Shown: positions 35,279 to 45,293, counted from the stretch's first letter. The stretch: DNA of 64,000 nt from Draconibacterium halophilum (GCF_010448835.1 NZ_CP048409.1:806001-870000); one strand, 5' to 3'. The notes: a model not told the origin generated them from the sequence alone. Numbers and translations: made by a program.

Positions 35279-35947
35279 TTAGTAGTTCTGATTAAACTTC
35301 TTCTTTGCAATCTCTTTAACTTCATCCATCGATATTTCTCTATCCAGCTCTTGCTTAATGGAAGTTACCGCCGATGAGGCAAAACCACACGGGTTGATGT
35401 AATTGTAGTAACGCATGTCGGTGTTTACGTTAAGCGCAAAACCGTGCATGGTAACGTAACGACTCACGCGAACCCCAATGGCACAAATTTTTCGTGCACG
35501 CACTTTATGGTCGGCTTGCAGCCACACGCCTGTGGCACCTTCTTTTCTGCCAGCTTCCAAACCATATTCGCCAATCGTTGCAATAATGGCATCCTCCATT
35601 CTTTCAATGTATTCGCGTACACCAATTTTGTAATGCTCCAAATCGATTATTGGGTAGCCAACAAGTTGTCCCGGCCCGTGGTAGGTAATATCGCCACCGC
35701 GGTTTATCTTAAAATATGTCGCTTCTATCTTTTTCAGAAAATCGGCATTGGCCATCATATTGGCTTCATCGCCACTTTTCCCAAGTGTATAAACATGCGG
35801 GTGTTCCACCAAGATAAAATGATTGTCGGCAGTAGGTTTTCCGGTACTGCGTTTTTGGGTGGTGAGCTCCTGAAGGCGCTCTTCCTGGTAATCCCAGCAT
35901 GCTTTGTATTCTTTTATCCCGAGGTCGACGTAATTAAAATTTGCCAT
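35279..35947 (-). CDS. lipB: Octanoyl-ACP:protein octanoyltransferase LipB
   Basis: Transfers octanoyl groups from ACP to lipoyl domains, the first step of lipoate synthesis. The 222 residues have RGGDITYHGPGQLVGYPIIDL (about 80-100), HKVRARKICAIGVRVSR with the catalytic-type lysine, and NPCGF with the catalytic Cys. It lies directly downstream of lipA on the same strand (78-base gap). Confidence 0.95.
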   Translation of the reverse strand: MANFNYVDLGIKEYKACWDYQEERLQELTTQKRSTGKPTADNHFILVEHPHVYTLGKSGDEANMMANADFLKKIEATYFKINRGGDITYHGPGQLVGYPIIDLEHYKIGVREYIERMEDAIIATIGEYGLEAGRKEGATGVWLQADHKVRARKICAIGVRVSRYVTMHGFALNVNTDMRYYNYINPCGFASSAVTSIKQELDREISMDEVKEIAKKKFNQNY

Positions 35948-36025
35948 ATTTTTTTAGTTACAAGTTACAAGTCTCAAGCTACGTGTTTTACATCTGTTCG
36001 CTCCGACTGAAAACTGAATACTTTC

Positions 36026-36889
36026 TTACGCTTTTACATGTTCCTCTGCACGGTACGAACTGCGAACCAGTGGCGAGCTTTCAACAAACTTAAAGCCTTT
36101 ACGGATGCCGATTTTGCGGTATTCCACAAATTTTTCCGGTTCGATGTATTCAACAACCGGCATGTGTTTTGTCGTCGGTGCCAGGTACTGCCCAATGGTC
36201 ATTACTTTACATCCTGCTTCCAGCAAGTCGTCCATTGTTTTTAATACATCTTCTTGCGTTTCGCCCAAACCAAGCATAATCCCTGATTTTGCCCGTCCGA
36301 AATTGTCGGCAACATATTTAATTACATCCAGGCTGCGGCGGTATTTTGCAGCAAATCGAATAAACGGAGTGCGTTCTTCGGTAGTTTCTAAGTTGTGTGA
36401 GATCACATCCGGACCAGCATCAATAACCTGTTGTATCAATTCTGTTTTACCTCTGAAATCAGGAATCAGCACTTCGATTTTGGTTTCCGGGTTCACACGT
36501 TTTACTTCGCGAATGGTTTTGGCCCAAATTCCGGCACCCTGATCTTCCAAATCATCGCGGTCAACCGAAGTAATAACGCAGTGTTTTACGCCCATAATAC
36601 GCACCGACTCGGCCAGTTTTTTGGGCTCTTCCAAATCGGGGGCAAGGGGCATTCCATTGGGTACGGCACAGAATTTACATTTGCGGGTACAGATGTTTCC
36701 CAGTATCATAAATGTGGCTGTTCCTCTGTTCCAGCATTCGCCAATATTCGGGCAGTTTCCGCTGGTGCAAATGGTATGCAAACCATGTTTATTCACCAGG
36801 TTCTTCACCTTCGAATAGCTTTCTCCCTTTGGCATTTTCATCTTCATCCACTTCGGTAGGCGTTCTCTGCCATTCAACTCATGTGCCAT
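36026..36889 (-). CDS. lipA: Lipoyl synthase LipA
   Basis: Radical-SAM enzyme of 287 residues that inserts two sulfurs into octanoyl-lipoyl domains. The auxiliary-cluster motif is CTSGNCPNIGEC, the SAM-cluster motif CTRKCKFC, and the terminal ligand region is SSPLVRSSYRAEE (RSSY). It works with LipB, encoded just downstream. The alternative, scavenging route is served by lplA at 19.2 kb. Confidence 0.96.
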   Translation of the reverse strand: MAHELNGRERLPKWMKMKMPKGESYSKVKNLVNKHGLHTICTSGNCPNIGECWNRGTATFMILGNICTRKCKFCAVPNGMPLAPDLEEPKKLAESVRIMGVKHCVITSVDRDDLEDQGAGIWAKTIREVKRVNPETKIEVLIPDFRGKTELIQQVIDAGPDVISHNLETTEERTPFIRFAAKYRRSLDVIKYVADNFGRAKSGIMLGLGETQEDVLKTMDDLLEAGCKVMTIGQYLAPTTKHMPVVEYIEPEKFVEYRKIGIRKGFKFVESSPLVRSSYRAEEHVKA

Positions 36890-37083
36890 AATCTAAACTG
36901 ACTAAAAATTATTATATCGTTTTATCCTGCGTCTTTTCCAATTACTATTTCTAAATGCAAATTCCATTCAGGCAGCTCATGAAAAGTTTCTGCAAATGTA
37001 AAAGTTTAAAACCAAACTAAAATTGATTAAACTCCTAACTCTCAAAATTGTTCTTAAAAAAAGCATAGTTCGAACAACTGTGT

Positions 37084-37091
37084 TATTTTTG
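37084..37091 (+). promoter_or_regulatory. -7 element upstream of the TPR gene
   Basis: TATTTTTG is a perfect TAnnTTTG, 18 bases before ATG 37110. It supports that start rather than the upstream open frame from 37023. Confidence 0.6.
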
Positions 37092-37109
37092 TACAACAAG
37101 CAGAAAACA

Positions 37110-38998
37110 ATGAGATATATATTCATACTATTGATATTAATTACGGGATTGAATACCGGATTTGCCCAACAGAAGCGATCCGAGATTCAAACAAAATCGA
37201 GTCTGGCTATTCGCTACTATAATGCGAAGGACTTTGAAAAAGCAGCGCCTTTATTAAAGGAGGTTCACCAGCTGACTCGTAACAGCACGTATTTCAGATA
37301 TTACATAAACAGCTTAATCGGATTAGAACAGTATGATGAGGCAGAGTCAGAAATTCAGCGCGAGATAAAAAAGCAAAAAACACCGCGCCCGGAATATTAT
37401 GTGCATTTAGGGCAGGTTTATAAAAAACAAAACCGCGATGAAGAAGCCGATGCCATGTTTCGCGAGGCGATTGAAAAAATACCTGCCAACCGCGGAGCAT
37501 TTTTAACTACGGCCAATTCATTTTTAGCGTGGGGAGAATACGGTCTGGCCCGCGATGTTTATTTAAAAGGAAGAAATACCTTGCCCGACCAGTCGTTTAA
37601 TTACGAGTTGGCACGGTCGTATTTGTATTTGCGCGATTATACCAATATGATGGAGGAGTATCTGAACCTGTTGCGCGAAGGTGAAAAACACCTGGCACGG
37701 GTGCAAAGCAGTTTGTCGTCGGCCATGCGGCTTGATATCGATAACGCACTGCGCGAACAGTTCAGGGGCAGGTGTTAAAACGTATTCAAACCGAGCCCCG
37801 TGTTATTGGTTATAACCGACTGCTGATTTGGTTCTTTTTGCAAGAAAAGAAATTTTCGAGTGCTTTGCGTCAATCCATTGCTTTGGATAGGCGAACCGGA
37901 GCTGAAGACGGGCAGATTGCACAGTTGGGCGATTTGGCATTGCGAAATAAGGAATATGCTCAAGCCCAAAAAGCCTACACCTATTTAATGGATAAAGGGC
38001 AAGATACTCCCTTTTATGCGCAGGCGTATGCCCGTAATATCCATGCAAAATACATGGAATATACCAATGAAGCGGACAGTGATTTGGAACAGGGAAAAGC
38101 TTTGGCCGATGAATTTGAAAGTGGGTTGCAATATCTGAATATTGGTCCGGCAACCTTAAATCTGGTGCGCGAGTATGCCCATTTACTGGCTTTTTATCTG
38201 AATGATACTGAAAGTGCAATTTCGGTGTTGGAGAAAGGTGAAAAAGTGCCACAACTAAAACCCGAACAGCTGGGGCAATTGAAGGCCGAAATGGCAGATA
38301 TTTATGTGTATGCCGATGATCCGTGGGAGGCGATGCTGATTTATTCGCAGGTAATTGAAGCCAATAAAAAGAATTCGCTGGGCGACGAAGTAAAACTGAA
38401 AAAAGCGAAACTGGGCTATTACATGGGTAATTTCAGTTGGGCAAAAGCGCAGTTGGATGTGTTAAAAGCCAGTACTTCGAAACTTACGGCTAATGATGCC
38501 ATGGAGTTGTCGATGTTGATAGGTAATAACCTAAACCTTGATACTACTGCAGTACCACTGCAACTATTTTCTCGTGCCGATTTGTTGTTTTTCCAGAACA
38601 GACCCGACGAAGCGATGTTGGTTTTAGATTCTATTTCCGAGACATATCCGTATCATTCACTGGTGGATAATATTCTGTTTAGAAAAGCAAAAATTGAGGT
38701 GGATAACAAAAATTACGCAATGGCTGCCGAATACCTGCAAACTATTGTTACCGATTTTAGCTACGACCTGCTGGGAGACGATGCCTTGTACATGCTGGCC
38801 GAAATAAATCATTACAACCTGGGACAGGAAGAAAAGGCAAAAGAGTTGTATAAACAAATGCTGACCAGTTACCCGGGAAGTGTGTTTACCGAAGAATCGC
38901 GTGAGAAATACCGGGAACTACGAAAAATATACCCTGATATAGAACCCGAAGGAAAAGACGGTTTGTTTGAACGTGCTATTGAAAGTTCAGAGTTTTAG
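37110..38998 (+). CDS. Exported tetratricopeptide-repeat protein (frameshift near 37765-37768)
   Basis: Protein of about 629 residues once restored. Signal peptide MRYIFILLILITGLNTGFAQ is followed by many TPR units (AIRYYNAKDFEKAAPLLKEV; ALRNKEYAQAQKAYTYLMDKG; AKELYKQMLTSYPGS). The frame breaks at GGGG near 37765-37768. Adding one G joins ...ALREQFRGQVLKRIQTEP without gap or overlap. Periplasmic TPR scaffold; partner unknown. The downstream frame alone would lack a signal peptide, which supports one gene. Confidence 0.85.
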
Positions 38999-39056
38999 GG
39001 GACGTTAGATTTCCAAAGAACAGACTTCTATTCCCCAGTTTGCTGGAATGTGTATT

Positions 39057-39470
39057 TTATTCTTTGTTTACGTTTAGCCATTTGTTCCTCCAAATCGTCA
39101 ATGTTGCAATTATTCCCAGCAACAGTATAATCAGAATTACAATACCAATATTTTTTAATAGTTCATTGCTGCCACTGAAAAATACAATTCCGGTTAAAGG
39201 AAACAGAGTTCCAATAAAAGGCATTTGTTTGTTCAGAAATTTGTTACCGCATACTTTTACGGTTTCATCTTTATCGGAATCAGAGATGATTAATTTTTTG
39301 CTTCCACACCATAGATTTTTTGCCTGTAAACACGATTTGTCATCAACCAATTCAATAGTTTCTTCTTCTCCGTTTTTTAACTCGGCCACTTTTTCCTCAT
39401 CGACCAAAATCTTGTAAGCATGATTTTTATTGAACGTTTCATTGGGGCGGTATAATTTAATTTTTTTCAT
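39057..39470 (-). CDS. Small membrane protein of unknown family
   Basis: Protein of 137 residues. The N-terminal half is polar and beta-rich (KIKLYRPNETFNKNHAYKILVDEEKVAELKNGEEE), resembling a small soluble domain. The C-terminal half holds two hydrophobic stretches (MPFIGTLFPLTGIVFFSG and GIVILIILLLGIIATLTIW). No family recognised. It lies 22 bases downstream of the TPR gene at 39493 on the same strand. Confidence 0.6.
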   Translation of the reverse strand: MKKIKLYRPNETFNKNHAYKILVDEEKVAELKNGEEETIELVDDKSCLQAKNLWCGSKKLIISDSDKDETVKVCGNKFLNKQMPFIGTLFPLTGIVFFSGSNELLKNIGIVILIILLLGIIATLTIWRNKWLNVNKE

Positions 39471-39492
39471 ATTTCGTTGGGGTAAAATTAAG

Positions 39493-40335
39493 TCAGCTTA
39501 ACAGCGCCTTAAATTCCTTCGTGTCCTTTAGGTTTTCAAAATGTTTTTCAGCCTGAAGTTCTTCTGTTGAAACATCCGATAATTCAAGTGCTGTTTTAAG
39601 GTCCTTTATCGCCTCTGCTTGTTTATTCATTAGCGAATATGCACAAGCGCGTTGCCAAAATGCCAGATAGTAATTGCTGTCGAGCTCAATGGCTGTATTC
39701 GAAAGGTTTAAAGCCCAGCGTACCTCGCCTATTTCCAATAACGCATCTGCTTTGTAGGTCATGGCTTCAATATCATTGGGGTTTATTTGTAAAATTTCAT
39801 CATAAATCGAAATCTTTTCTTCTGCACTCTTTTCAAGTCCGGCGCGCATCCACAACGAGTGAATGGTATTGGTGTTTGTAATATCCTGCTGTGTTTCAAT
39901 GATTATCTTCGATCGATCGATCATTTTCTTTTCAATATCTTCCAGGCGGCTTTCATAATCGCCGGTAAGCATTTGAATTTTCTTCTCCATCTCAGCCTTT
40001 ATGCTTTTTTTTATGTCGCTAAGCGACCGCCAGCCCAAAAGCACTAGTAACGAAGCTGCTGCAGTTATAATATAAAAGATATTATTGATGGTACTGGTTG
40101 TGTATTGTATTGCCCGGTCTGAAGATTCGAGCTTGGCCTCAGCGATTTGTTTTGTTACCTGCGCGCGCAATTGTTGGTTTTCCTGGCGTAAACTTTTTAT
40201 TTCGTCAAGGATATAGCGCTCAATAAAAGGTTTGTACAAGGGATCGTCAATGGTGTTGGCTGTGCTGTCTGCCTGGTTGGCAAGTAAAACTGCGGGGAAG
40301 CTAAACAAAACTATTAGTGCAAATAATCTATTCAT
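39493..40335 (-). CDS. Membrane TPR protein with coiled coil
   Basis: Protein of 280 residues: signal peptide (MNRLFALIVLFSFPAVLLA), short periplasmic coiled coil (IKSLRQENQQLRAQVTKQI), a membrane helix near 85-105 (IFYIITAAASLLVLLGW), a second coiled coil, then two or three TPR units to the C-terminus (EIGEVRWALNLSNTAIELDSNYYLAFWQRACAYSLMNKQAEAIKDLKTALELS). It probably anchors a cytoplasmic complex at the membrane; partner unknown. Confidence 0.75.
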   Translation of the reverse strand: MNRLFALIVLFSFPAVLLANQADSTANTIDDPLYKPFIERYILDEIKSLRQENQQLRAQVTKQIAEAKLESSDRAIQYTTSTINNIFYIITAAASLLVLLGWRSLSDIKKSIKAEMEKKIQMLTGDYESRLEDIEKKMIDRSKIIIETQQDITNTNTIHSLWMRAGLEKSAEEKISIYDEILQINPNDIEAMTYKADALLEIGEVRWALNLSNTAIELDSNYYLAFWQRACAYSLMNKQAEAIKDLKTALELSDVSTEELQAEKHFENLKDTKEFKALLS

Positions 40336-40608
40336 ATTTTTTAAAGTCTAAATACCTGTGTAATGTTCTGGTACAAACATTAAATAAAAAATCGAAACCA
40401 CAAGTTTTATTATCTGATTTCTATTTTTTGAATTGAAAATGCACCATAAAATTTGACTTTATTACCCGAAGAAGATTGCAAAGATTTTGTAGCAAGAGGA
40501 TCATCGTAGCGTACCTGAGCTTTACGTTGTTTGTTTTGCTTGAGTTATTCTTTTAATGTCTGTCAAGTCAATTCTTTTCGTACTTTGGCGTTTTGATTTT
40601 TCCTGCTT

Positions 40609-41514
40609 ATGTCGCGAATTGTAAAAACATATTTATATGCCGGTTTAGCCGTGTTGTTTTGGTCGACAGTTGCCACCTCGTTTAAACTGGCGTTGCGCGA
40701 GTATGATTTTATTCAGCTTATATTTTATGTGTCGGTAGTAACGGTAGTGCTGCTGTTTGTAGTTTTGCTCTTTCAACGAAAAACACATTTAATTTTCAGG
40801 CAAACACCGCGCGAGTGGTCGTATTCATTATTAATGGGGGCTTTTAATCCACTGCTTTATTACCTTGTTTTATTTAAAGCCTATTCTCTGCTTCCGGCAC
40901 AAGTGGCACAGCCGCTTAACATGGTTTGGCCCATAACACTGGCACTGCTTTCGGTGCCCATGCTCAAACAAAAAATCAGCTGGATAAGTTTTGTGGCGCT
41001 GCTGATCAGTTTTGTTGGTGTATTTTTTATTTCGTCGCAGGGAGGATTCGAAGGATTTAGTAACACCAATCCGCTGGGCGTTGTGCTGGCGGTGGGAAGT
41101 TCCATTTTGTGGTCGTTGTACTGGATTTTTAATGTGAAAGACACGCGCGACCAGGTGGTAAAGTTATTCCTTAATTTTGCCATCGGGATGATATATCTGG
41201 TGCCGGTAGTGGCGCTGTTTTCGTCGTTTAAGGTACATTGGGGCGAAGCATTTATAGCTACCATTTACTCTGGCGTTTTTGAGGTGGGCATTACTTATGT
41301 GCTGTGGTTAAAAGCTATGAACCTTACCAGTAGCAATGCAAAAATTGGTAATCTGGTATTTTTTGCTCCGTTTCTGTCGTTGGTTTTTATTCACCTTGTT
41401 CTTAAGGAAACCATTTATATTACCACTTTTATTGGTTTGATTTTTATCGTTTCGGGGGTGCTGGTTCAACAACTCGACCGGAGAAAACGTAATGAAATGA
41501 TGAATTACGATTAA
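40609..41514 (+). CDS. EamA/DMT-superfamily transporter
   Basis: Inner-membrane protein of 301 residues with about ten helices in two EamA halves, for example YAGLAVLFWSTVATSFKLAL and NPLGVVLAVGSSILWSLYWIF at the start of each. Probably exports a metabolite; substrate unknown. Preceded by a 273-base gap with no recognised gene. Confidence 0.88.
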   Translation: MSRIVKTYLYAGLAVLFWSTVATSFKLALREYDFIQLIFYVSVVTVVLLFVVLLFQRKTHLIFRQTPREWSYSLLMGAFNPLLYYLVLFKAYSLLPAQVAQPLNMVWPITLALLSVPMLKQKISWISFVALLISFVGVFFISSQGGFEGFSNTNPLGVVLAVGSSILWSLYWIFNVKDTRDQVVKLFLNFAIGMIYLVPVVALFSSFKVHWGEAFIATIYSGVFEVGITYVLWLKAMNLTSSNAKIGNLVFFAPFLSLVFIHLVLKETIYITTFIGLIFIVSGVLVQQLDRRKRNEMMNYD

Positions 41515-41690
41515 CGATTTTAAATTAAATAGGCAATTGGCAAATAGTAATAGGCAATCGAAAATCCTAAAATTGGCTAAATAATCTATTGTAATCTACG
41601 TGTCTAATGTGTTTCAATAAAAACAAAACCTGAGTGGTGTCCGAAATATCCTTTTTGAATTCAAGTTCCGCAGGAATGAAACAATATCAG

Positions 41691-41698
41691 TACTTTTG
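41691..41698 (+). promoter_or_regulatory. -7 element of the ruvC promoter
   Basis: TACTTTTG is a perfect TAnnTTTG, 35 bases before the ruvC ATG. Confidence 0.6.
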
Positions 41699-41733
41699 GC
41701 GGCAGCTTAGCAACAAATTACTATTTTCATCGA

Positions 41734-42285
41734 ATGGATAAACCGCTTCGTATATTGGGTATCGATCCCGGAACAACGGTAACCGGCTATGGTTTGGTAG
41801 AGGTGAGAAATAAAAAGCCGGTGATTTTACACATGGGAAACATCACACCCAAAAGGTATTCCGACCATTATATGCGTTTGAAATACCTGCACGAACGGGC
41901 GTTGCATTTAGTAAAAGAATACAAGCCCGATGTTATGGCCATTGAAGCACCGTTTTATGGTAAAAACGTGCAGTCGATGTTAAAGCTTGGCCGCGGACAA
42001 GGTGTATTGATGGCTGCCGCACTGGTGCACGATGTGCCGATTCATGAATACGCACCTTTGCTGGTAAAGCAATCGATAACCGGAATGGGCCGCGCCTCGA
42101 AAGAGCAGGTCGCTTATTTTCTGCAAAAAGTTTACGACCTGAAGGATATGGATAAAATGCTCGACGAAACCGATGCGGTGGCAGTGGCCATTTGTCATTT
42201 TATACAAATGAACAAGCCGCAAAAATCGAAAGAGTATAAAAACTGGTCCGATTTTGTTAAAAAGAATCCCGGTAAGCTAAAATAA
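41734..42285 (+). CDS. ruvC: Holliday junction resolvase RuvC
   Basis: Endonuclease of 183 residues that cuts Holliday junctions. It has the acidic catalytic set in LGIDPGTTVTGYG, MAIEAPFYGKNVQSMLKLG, and LDETDAVAVAICH. It starts with MDKPLRIL and has a basic C-terminal tail. Convergent with the downstream aminotransferase (3-base gap). Confidence 0.95.
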   Translation: MDKPLRILGIDPGTTVTGYGLVEVRNKKPVILHMGNITPKRYSDHYMRLKYLHERALHLVKEYKPDVMAIEAPFYGKNVQSMLKLGRGQGVLMAAALVHDVPIHEYAPLLVKQSITGMGRASKEQVAYFLQKVYDLKDMDKMLDETDAVAVAICHFIQMNKPQKSKEYKNWSDFVKKNPGKLK

Positions 42286-42288
42286 CTT

Positions 42289-43458
42289 TTACCCGAATGC
42301 CTTCTCCAGTCGCTCAAGCGCTTCCTGCAATACACTGCGCGGACAACCGATGTTGAGACGAAGAAACCCATCGCCGCCAATTCCAAAACGGCCACCGTCA
42401 TTCAATGCAACACCGGCTTTTTCTACCGTATATTTTGCCAGTTCTTCGTTTTTCATGCCATAATCCGAAAAGTCCATCCAGATAAGGTATGTAGCCTCCG
42501 GTTTCATTACATTTACACGTGGCAGCTTTTTCTGAATAAAGTTTTCAAGCAGTTGATAATTTCCCCACAGGTATTCCAGTAATTGATCCAGCCATTCGTC
42601 GCCGTGGGTATAAGCGGCTTCAAGTGCTATTGTCCCGAAAATATTTCCCATGCCCAGATGGCCAACGCCAATGGTGCGTTCGTAAGCAGCCATTTTTCTT
42701 TTGTTTGGGATGATCACCAGCGACGACGAAAGTCCAGCCACATTAAAGGTTTTACTCGGCGCCATGCTAACCATACAATTCTGCGCTACTTCGTCGGAAA
42801 TGCTTGCAAGCGGAATGTGTTTATGGCCTTTATATATTAAGTCGGAATGTATTTCGTCTGAAATAATCATGATATCGTTCTCAAGGCAGATATCGGTAAG
42901 GGCAGCCAGTTCTTCTTTTGTCCAAACCATACCTCCCGGATTTTGCGGGTTACAAAGCAGCAGGAGTTTGGTATTTTCATCAATCTTCGATTTCAAATCT
43001 TTCAGATCGAAAGTATAGCGGCCATTCTCATTCTTCAGCGGGTTTTGAATCATTTTTCGTTTTGTGCCTTTTACACTGTCGAAGAATGGAAAATATACGG
43101 GTGGCTGAACCACAACGCCGTCGCCGGGTTTCGAAAAACTTTCGATGGCGTATGTCAAGCCTGCCACTACTCCCGGGCTAAACGAAATCCATTCTTTTTC
43201 AATTTCCCACTGATGGCGCCGGCTCATCCAGTTTATAACCGCCTCGAAATACGAATCAGGGCGAAAGGAGTAACCAAGGATTTCGTGCTCAGCACGCTTT
43301 TTAATGGCATCCACAATAAAATCGGGTGTTTTAAAATCCATATCGGCCACCCAAAGTGGCAATGCATCGGCCGAGTTGAAAAAACGTTCAAGTGCATCGT
43401 GTTTTAAGCAGTTGGTTCCTTTACGCGGAACTATTTCGTCAAAGTTGTATTGTTTCAT
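42289..43458 (-). CDS. MalY/PatB-type PLP-dependent C-S lyase
   Basis: Class I/II aminotransferase-fold enzyme of 389 residues, putative cystathionine beta-lyase of the MalY/PatB family. It has LPLWVADMDFKTPDFIVDAI at the N-terminus, LLCNPQNPGGMVWTKEEL, DEIHSDLIYKGHKHIPLAS, and the PLP lysine in APSKTFNVAGLSSS. The start at 43458 was used; an earlier in-frame codon adds three residues. Likely splits cystathionine or cysteine conjugates. Confidence 0.9.
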   Translation of the reverse strand: MKQYNFDEIVPRKGTNCLKHDALERFFNSADALPLWVADMDFKTPDFIVDAIKKRAEHEILGYSFRPDSYFEAVINWMSRRHQWEIEKEWISFSPGVVAGLTYAIESFSKPGDGVVVQPPVYFPFFDSVKGTKRKMIQNPLKNENGRYTFDLKDLKSKIDENTKLLLLCNPQNPGGMVWTKEELAALTDICLENDIMIISDEIHSDLIYKGHKHIPLASISDEVAQNCMVSMAPSKTFNVAGLSSSLVIIPNKRKMAAYERTIGVGHLGMGNIFGTIALEAAYTHGDEWLDQLLEYLWGNYQLLENFIQKKLPRVNVMKPEATYLIWMDFSDYGMKNEELAKYTVEKAGVALNDGGRFGIGGDGFLRLNIGCPRSVLQEALERLEKAFG

Positions 43459-43624
43459 TTGTATCAAGGCTTTTAATTTGTCAAAGTGTATGATTTGACA
43501 AACCCGTTTAAATTTTAAGTTTTCGAAGATAATTTAATTCACCTTTTTTTTCAACTTTCAGAATAAAATCAAAATGATTGATGTTTATGCATAGATGAAA
43601 ATCATTTTCCGGCAACCAGCTTTT

Positions 43625-43956
43625 CGGTAGTCAGATCAACAAAACGACGCCGTCTTTTTCCTTAATCGGTTGCACCATTGTTTTGGCTGGGATTATAGCA
43701 TCATTAATATGTGTTGGAGAATTGCCAAAACCGAAACCTTCAGGTTTTTGTTCATGATGTTCGTCTACTAAAAGCTAATCGGGACTCCTATTTTTAACAA
43801 GTAAGTTAATTCAATATCGCCCACTTGGATAATGGTTTCAATTCCTTTGTTTATAGTGTAACAGGCTGTAGTAAAAGCGCGTAGCACATCTAGTATTACA
43901 ACTTTTCCTTTTGCAGCTTGCGCTCCCTCAAGCAGGTATAGTATGTTTGCCTTCAT
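43625..43956 (-). pseudogene. Decayed comB-like (2-phosphosulfolactate phosphatase family) gene
   Basis: The start (MKANILYLLEGAQAAKGKVVILDVLRAFTTACY) matches the N-terminus of ComB-family proteins (PF04029), which read xxEGAxxAxGxxVIIDVxRAFTTACY. The frame stops at 43768. Another frame then gives KPEGFGFGNSPTHINDA, matching the next conserved ComB block (GFxFGNSP), before ending near 43631. The remaining half of a normal ComB (about 240 residues) is absent. It is a truncated, frame-broken relic. Here the loss is large, so a sequencing error cannot explain it. Confidence 0.7.
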
Positions 43957-44093
43957 TATTAACCGTTTTTTTAAGATATGCTAAAAATTAATTAACATGG
44001 CTCGTGTGTAATTGGCACGAAGATTGTATAGTAAAAGCGTCATAAATACACAAAGCATATAAATAAAGGTAGTATGTAGCGTTTAAATTTCCC

Positions 44094-44180
44094 ATGTTAA
44101 CTCCAATGTTAAATATAAAGGCTTTATTTAATTATTTTAATATGTTATTTGGCATGCATGCTGTAAAACATATATGTTTG
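44094..44180 (+). promoter_or_regulatory. Promoter and operators of the first DUF3244-like gene
   Basis: -33 TTTG (44148-44151), 21-base spacer and -7 TATGTTTG (44173-44180, perfect). The palindrome GCATGCATGC (44152-44161) lies against the -33. Upstream, ATGTTAA is repeated at 12-base spacing (44094 and 44106). The whole arrangement is conserved before the second gene copy (45170-45256). Confidence 0.7.
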
Positions 44181-44217
44181 CACTGACAATTAAATTTTGA
44201 ACAGAAAAGAAATGATT

Positions 44218-44802
44218 ATGAAAACAATTAAATTATTATTTACAGTATTGGCAGTTGTTGCGGTGATAGCTGCAACAGCCGTTGAGAGGCCACAAATGAA
44301 TGTAGTTCCTTTGTCGGGAGACAGAGCGGTGGTTTCTATTCAGAATGAAGAAGCGACTAATTTCGAATTGAGCATTTATGCAGAAGACGGAGAGTTGGTT
44401 TATTATAAACAAACTGCTGAGCCATCAAGTGCTTATCAGAAGGTGTTTGATTTTGCAGATCTTGAAAACGGAAATTATACAATGGACCTGCGTGTAAACG
44501 ACACGCGTTTGCTGAAGGAACTTGAAGTGGCATCAAAAGGAATTTTTGTAGGTGAATCAAAATTAAGAATTGATCCTTATTTTGCATTCGCCGGCGATGT
44601 GTTAAAGCTTACTTATTTGAACTTCGACCAGGAGTCGCTAAATTTGAGTATTTATGATGAAAATGGCTTGGTTTACGAGTCGGGACTTGGAAGAGGTTTT
44701 AATGTTGCTGCTGGCTATGATCTTTCTGCATTGAAAGAAGGGGAGTATGAGGTGGCTTTGACTTCTATGAATAATGATTTTTCATTTAGTTTAGAGAAAT
44801 AG
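44218..44802 (+). CDS. DUF3244-like secreted protein, copy 1
   Basis: Exported protein of 194 residues with signal peptide MKTIKLLFTVLAVVAVIAATA. Two beta-sandwich-like halves follow: FELSIYAEDGELVYYKQTAE ... FDFADLENGNYTMDLRV, and LKLTYLNFDQESLNLSIYDENGLVYES ... YDLSALKEGEYEVALTS. The pattern fits DUF3244 and related Bacteroidota extracellular domains. Copy 2 (45294) has the same length and near-identical second half, so a recent tandem duplication is clear. Function unknown. Confidence 0.78.
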   Translation: MKTIKLLFTVLAVVAVIAATAVERPQMNVVPLSGDRAVVSIQNEEATNFELSIYAEDGELVYYKQTAEPSSAYQKVFDFADLENGNYTMDLRVNDTRLLKELEVASKGIFVGESKLRIDPYFAFAGDVLKLTYLNFDQESLNLSIYDENGLVYESGLGRGFNVAAGYDLSALKEGEYEVALTSMNNDFSFSLEK

Positions 44803-44828
44803 TTTAGAAAATGTTATTGGTTTGAATG

Positions 44829-44861
44829 AGGCTGTCGGGATTTTCCGGCAGCCTTTTTTTG
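44829..44861 (+). terminator. Terminator of DUF3244-like copy 1
   Basis: AGGCTGTCGG (44829-44838) pairs with CCGGCAGCCT (44845-44854, one wobble) and is followed by T7. The rest of the gap to 45169 is GT-rich and shows no credible gene. Confidence 0.88.
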
Positions 44862-45169
44862 TTTATGGATGCCGATTTGTTAGAGTCGGTTTTTTTGTGT
44901 TCCGTCCTTTGTGTGGGGTTGTTGGGGTTGGGTAGTTTTTTTGGGGGTTTGATTCGCGATTTGTTCTTGTTTTGTTTCTTTCGTGGTTTTGCGCGTTGCT
45001 TTTTGGTTGTTTTGTGTTGGTTGGTGCTTTGCAGTTTAACTGTTTATTGCAGATATGCTAAAAATTATTTAACATGAATAGCAATAAAGTGGCACGGAAA
45101 TTGATATGATTTTGTGCTGAGTTTTGAAAGCTCTGGAAACTAGCATTATAAGGTCATTTAAATGTTTTG

Positions 45170-45256
45170 ATGTTAACTTCAATGTTAAATATAATGTAAA
45201 TAATTAATTTTTTAAATATGTTATTTGGCATATATGCTGTAGAACATTTATATTTG
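45170..45256 (+). promoter_or_regulatory. Promoter and operators of the second DUF3244-like gene
   Basis: -33 TTTG (45224-45227), 21-base spacer, -7 TATATTTG (45249-45256, perfect). The palindrome is GCATATATGC (45228-45237). Compared with copy 1 its two central bases changed from GC to AT, which keeps it a perfect palindrome. The ATGTTAA direct repeat at 12-base spacing is also kept (45170 and 45182). Confidence 0.7.
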
Positions 45257-45293
45257 TACTGTCATTCAATGTTAAACAAAAAAAAGAATGGTT

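Noticed and set aside
39040..39417. Plus-strand open frame of 125 residues opposite the small membrane protein
   Set aside because: It mirrors the minus-strand gene at 39057-39470, whose protein has a clearer domain-plus-helices layout and operon-like spacing to the gene at 39493.
44826..45077. 83-residue open frame after DUF3244-like copy 1
   Set aside because: It overlaps the terminator and consists of GT-rich low-complexity DNA giving a Leu/Phe/Cys/Gly-rich product.
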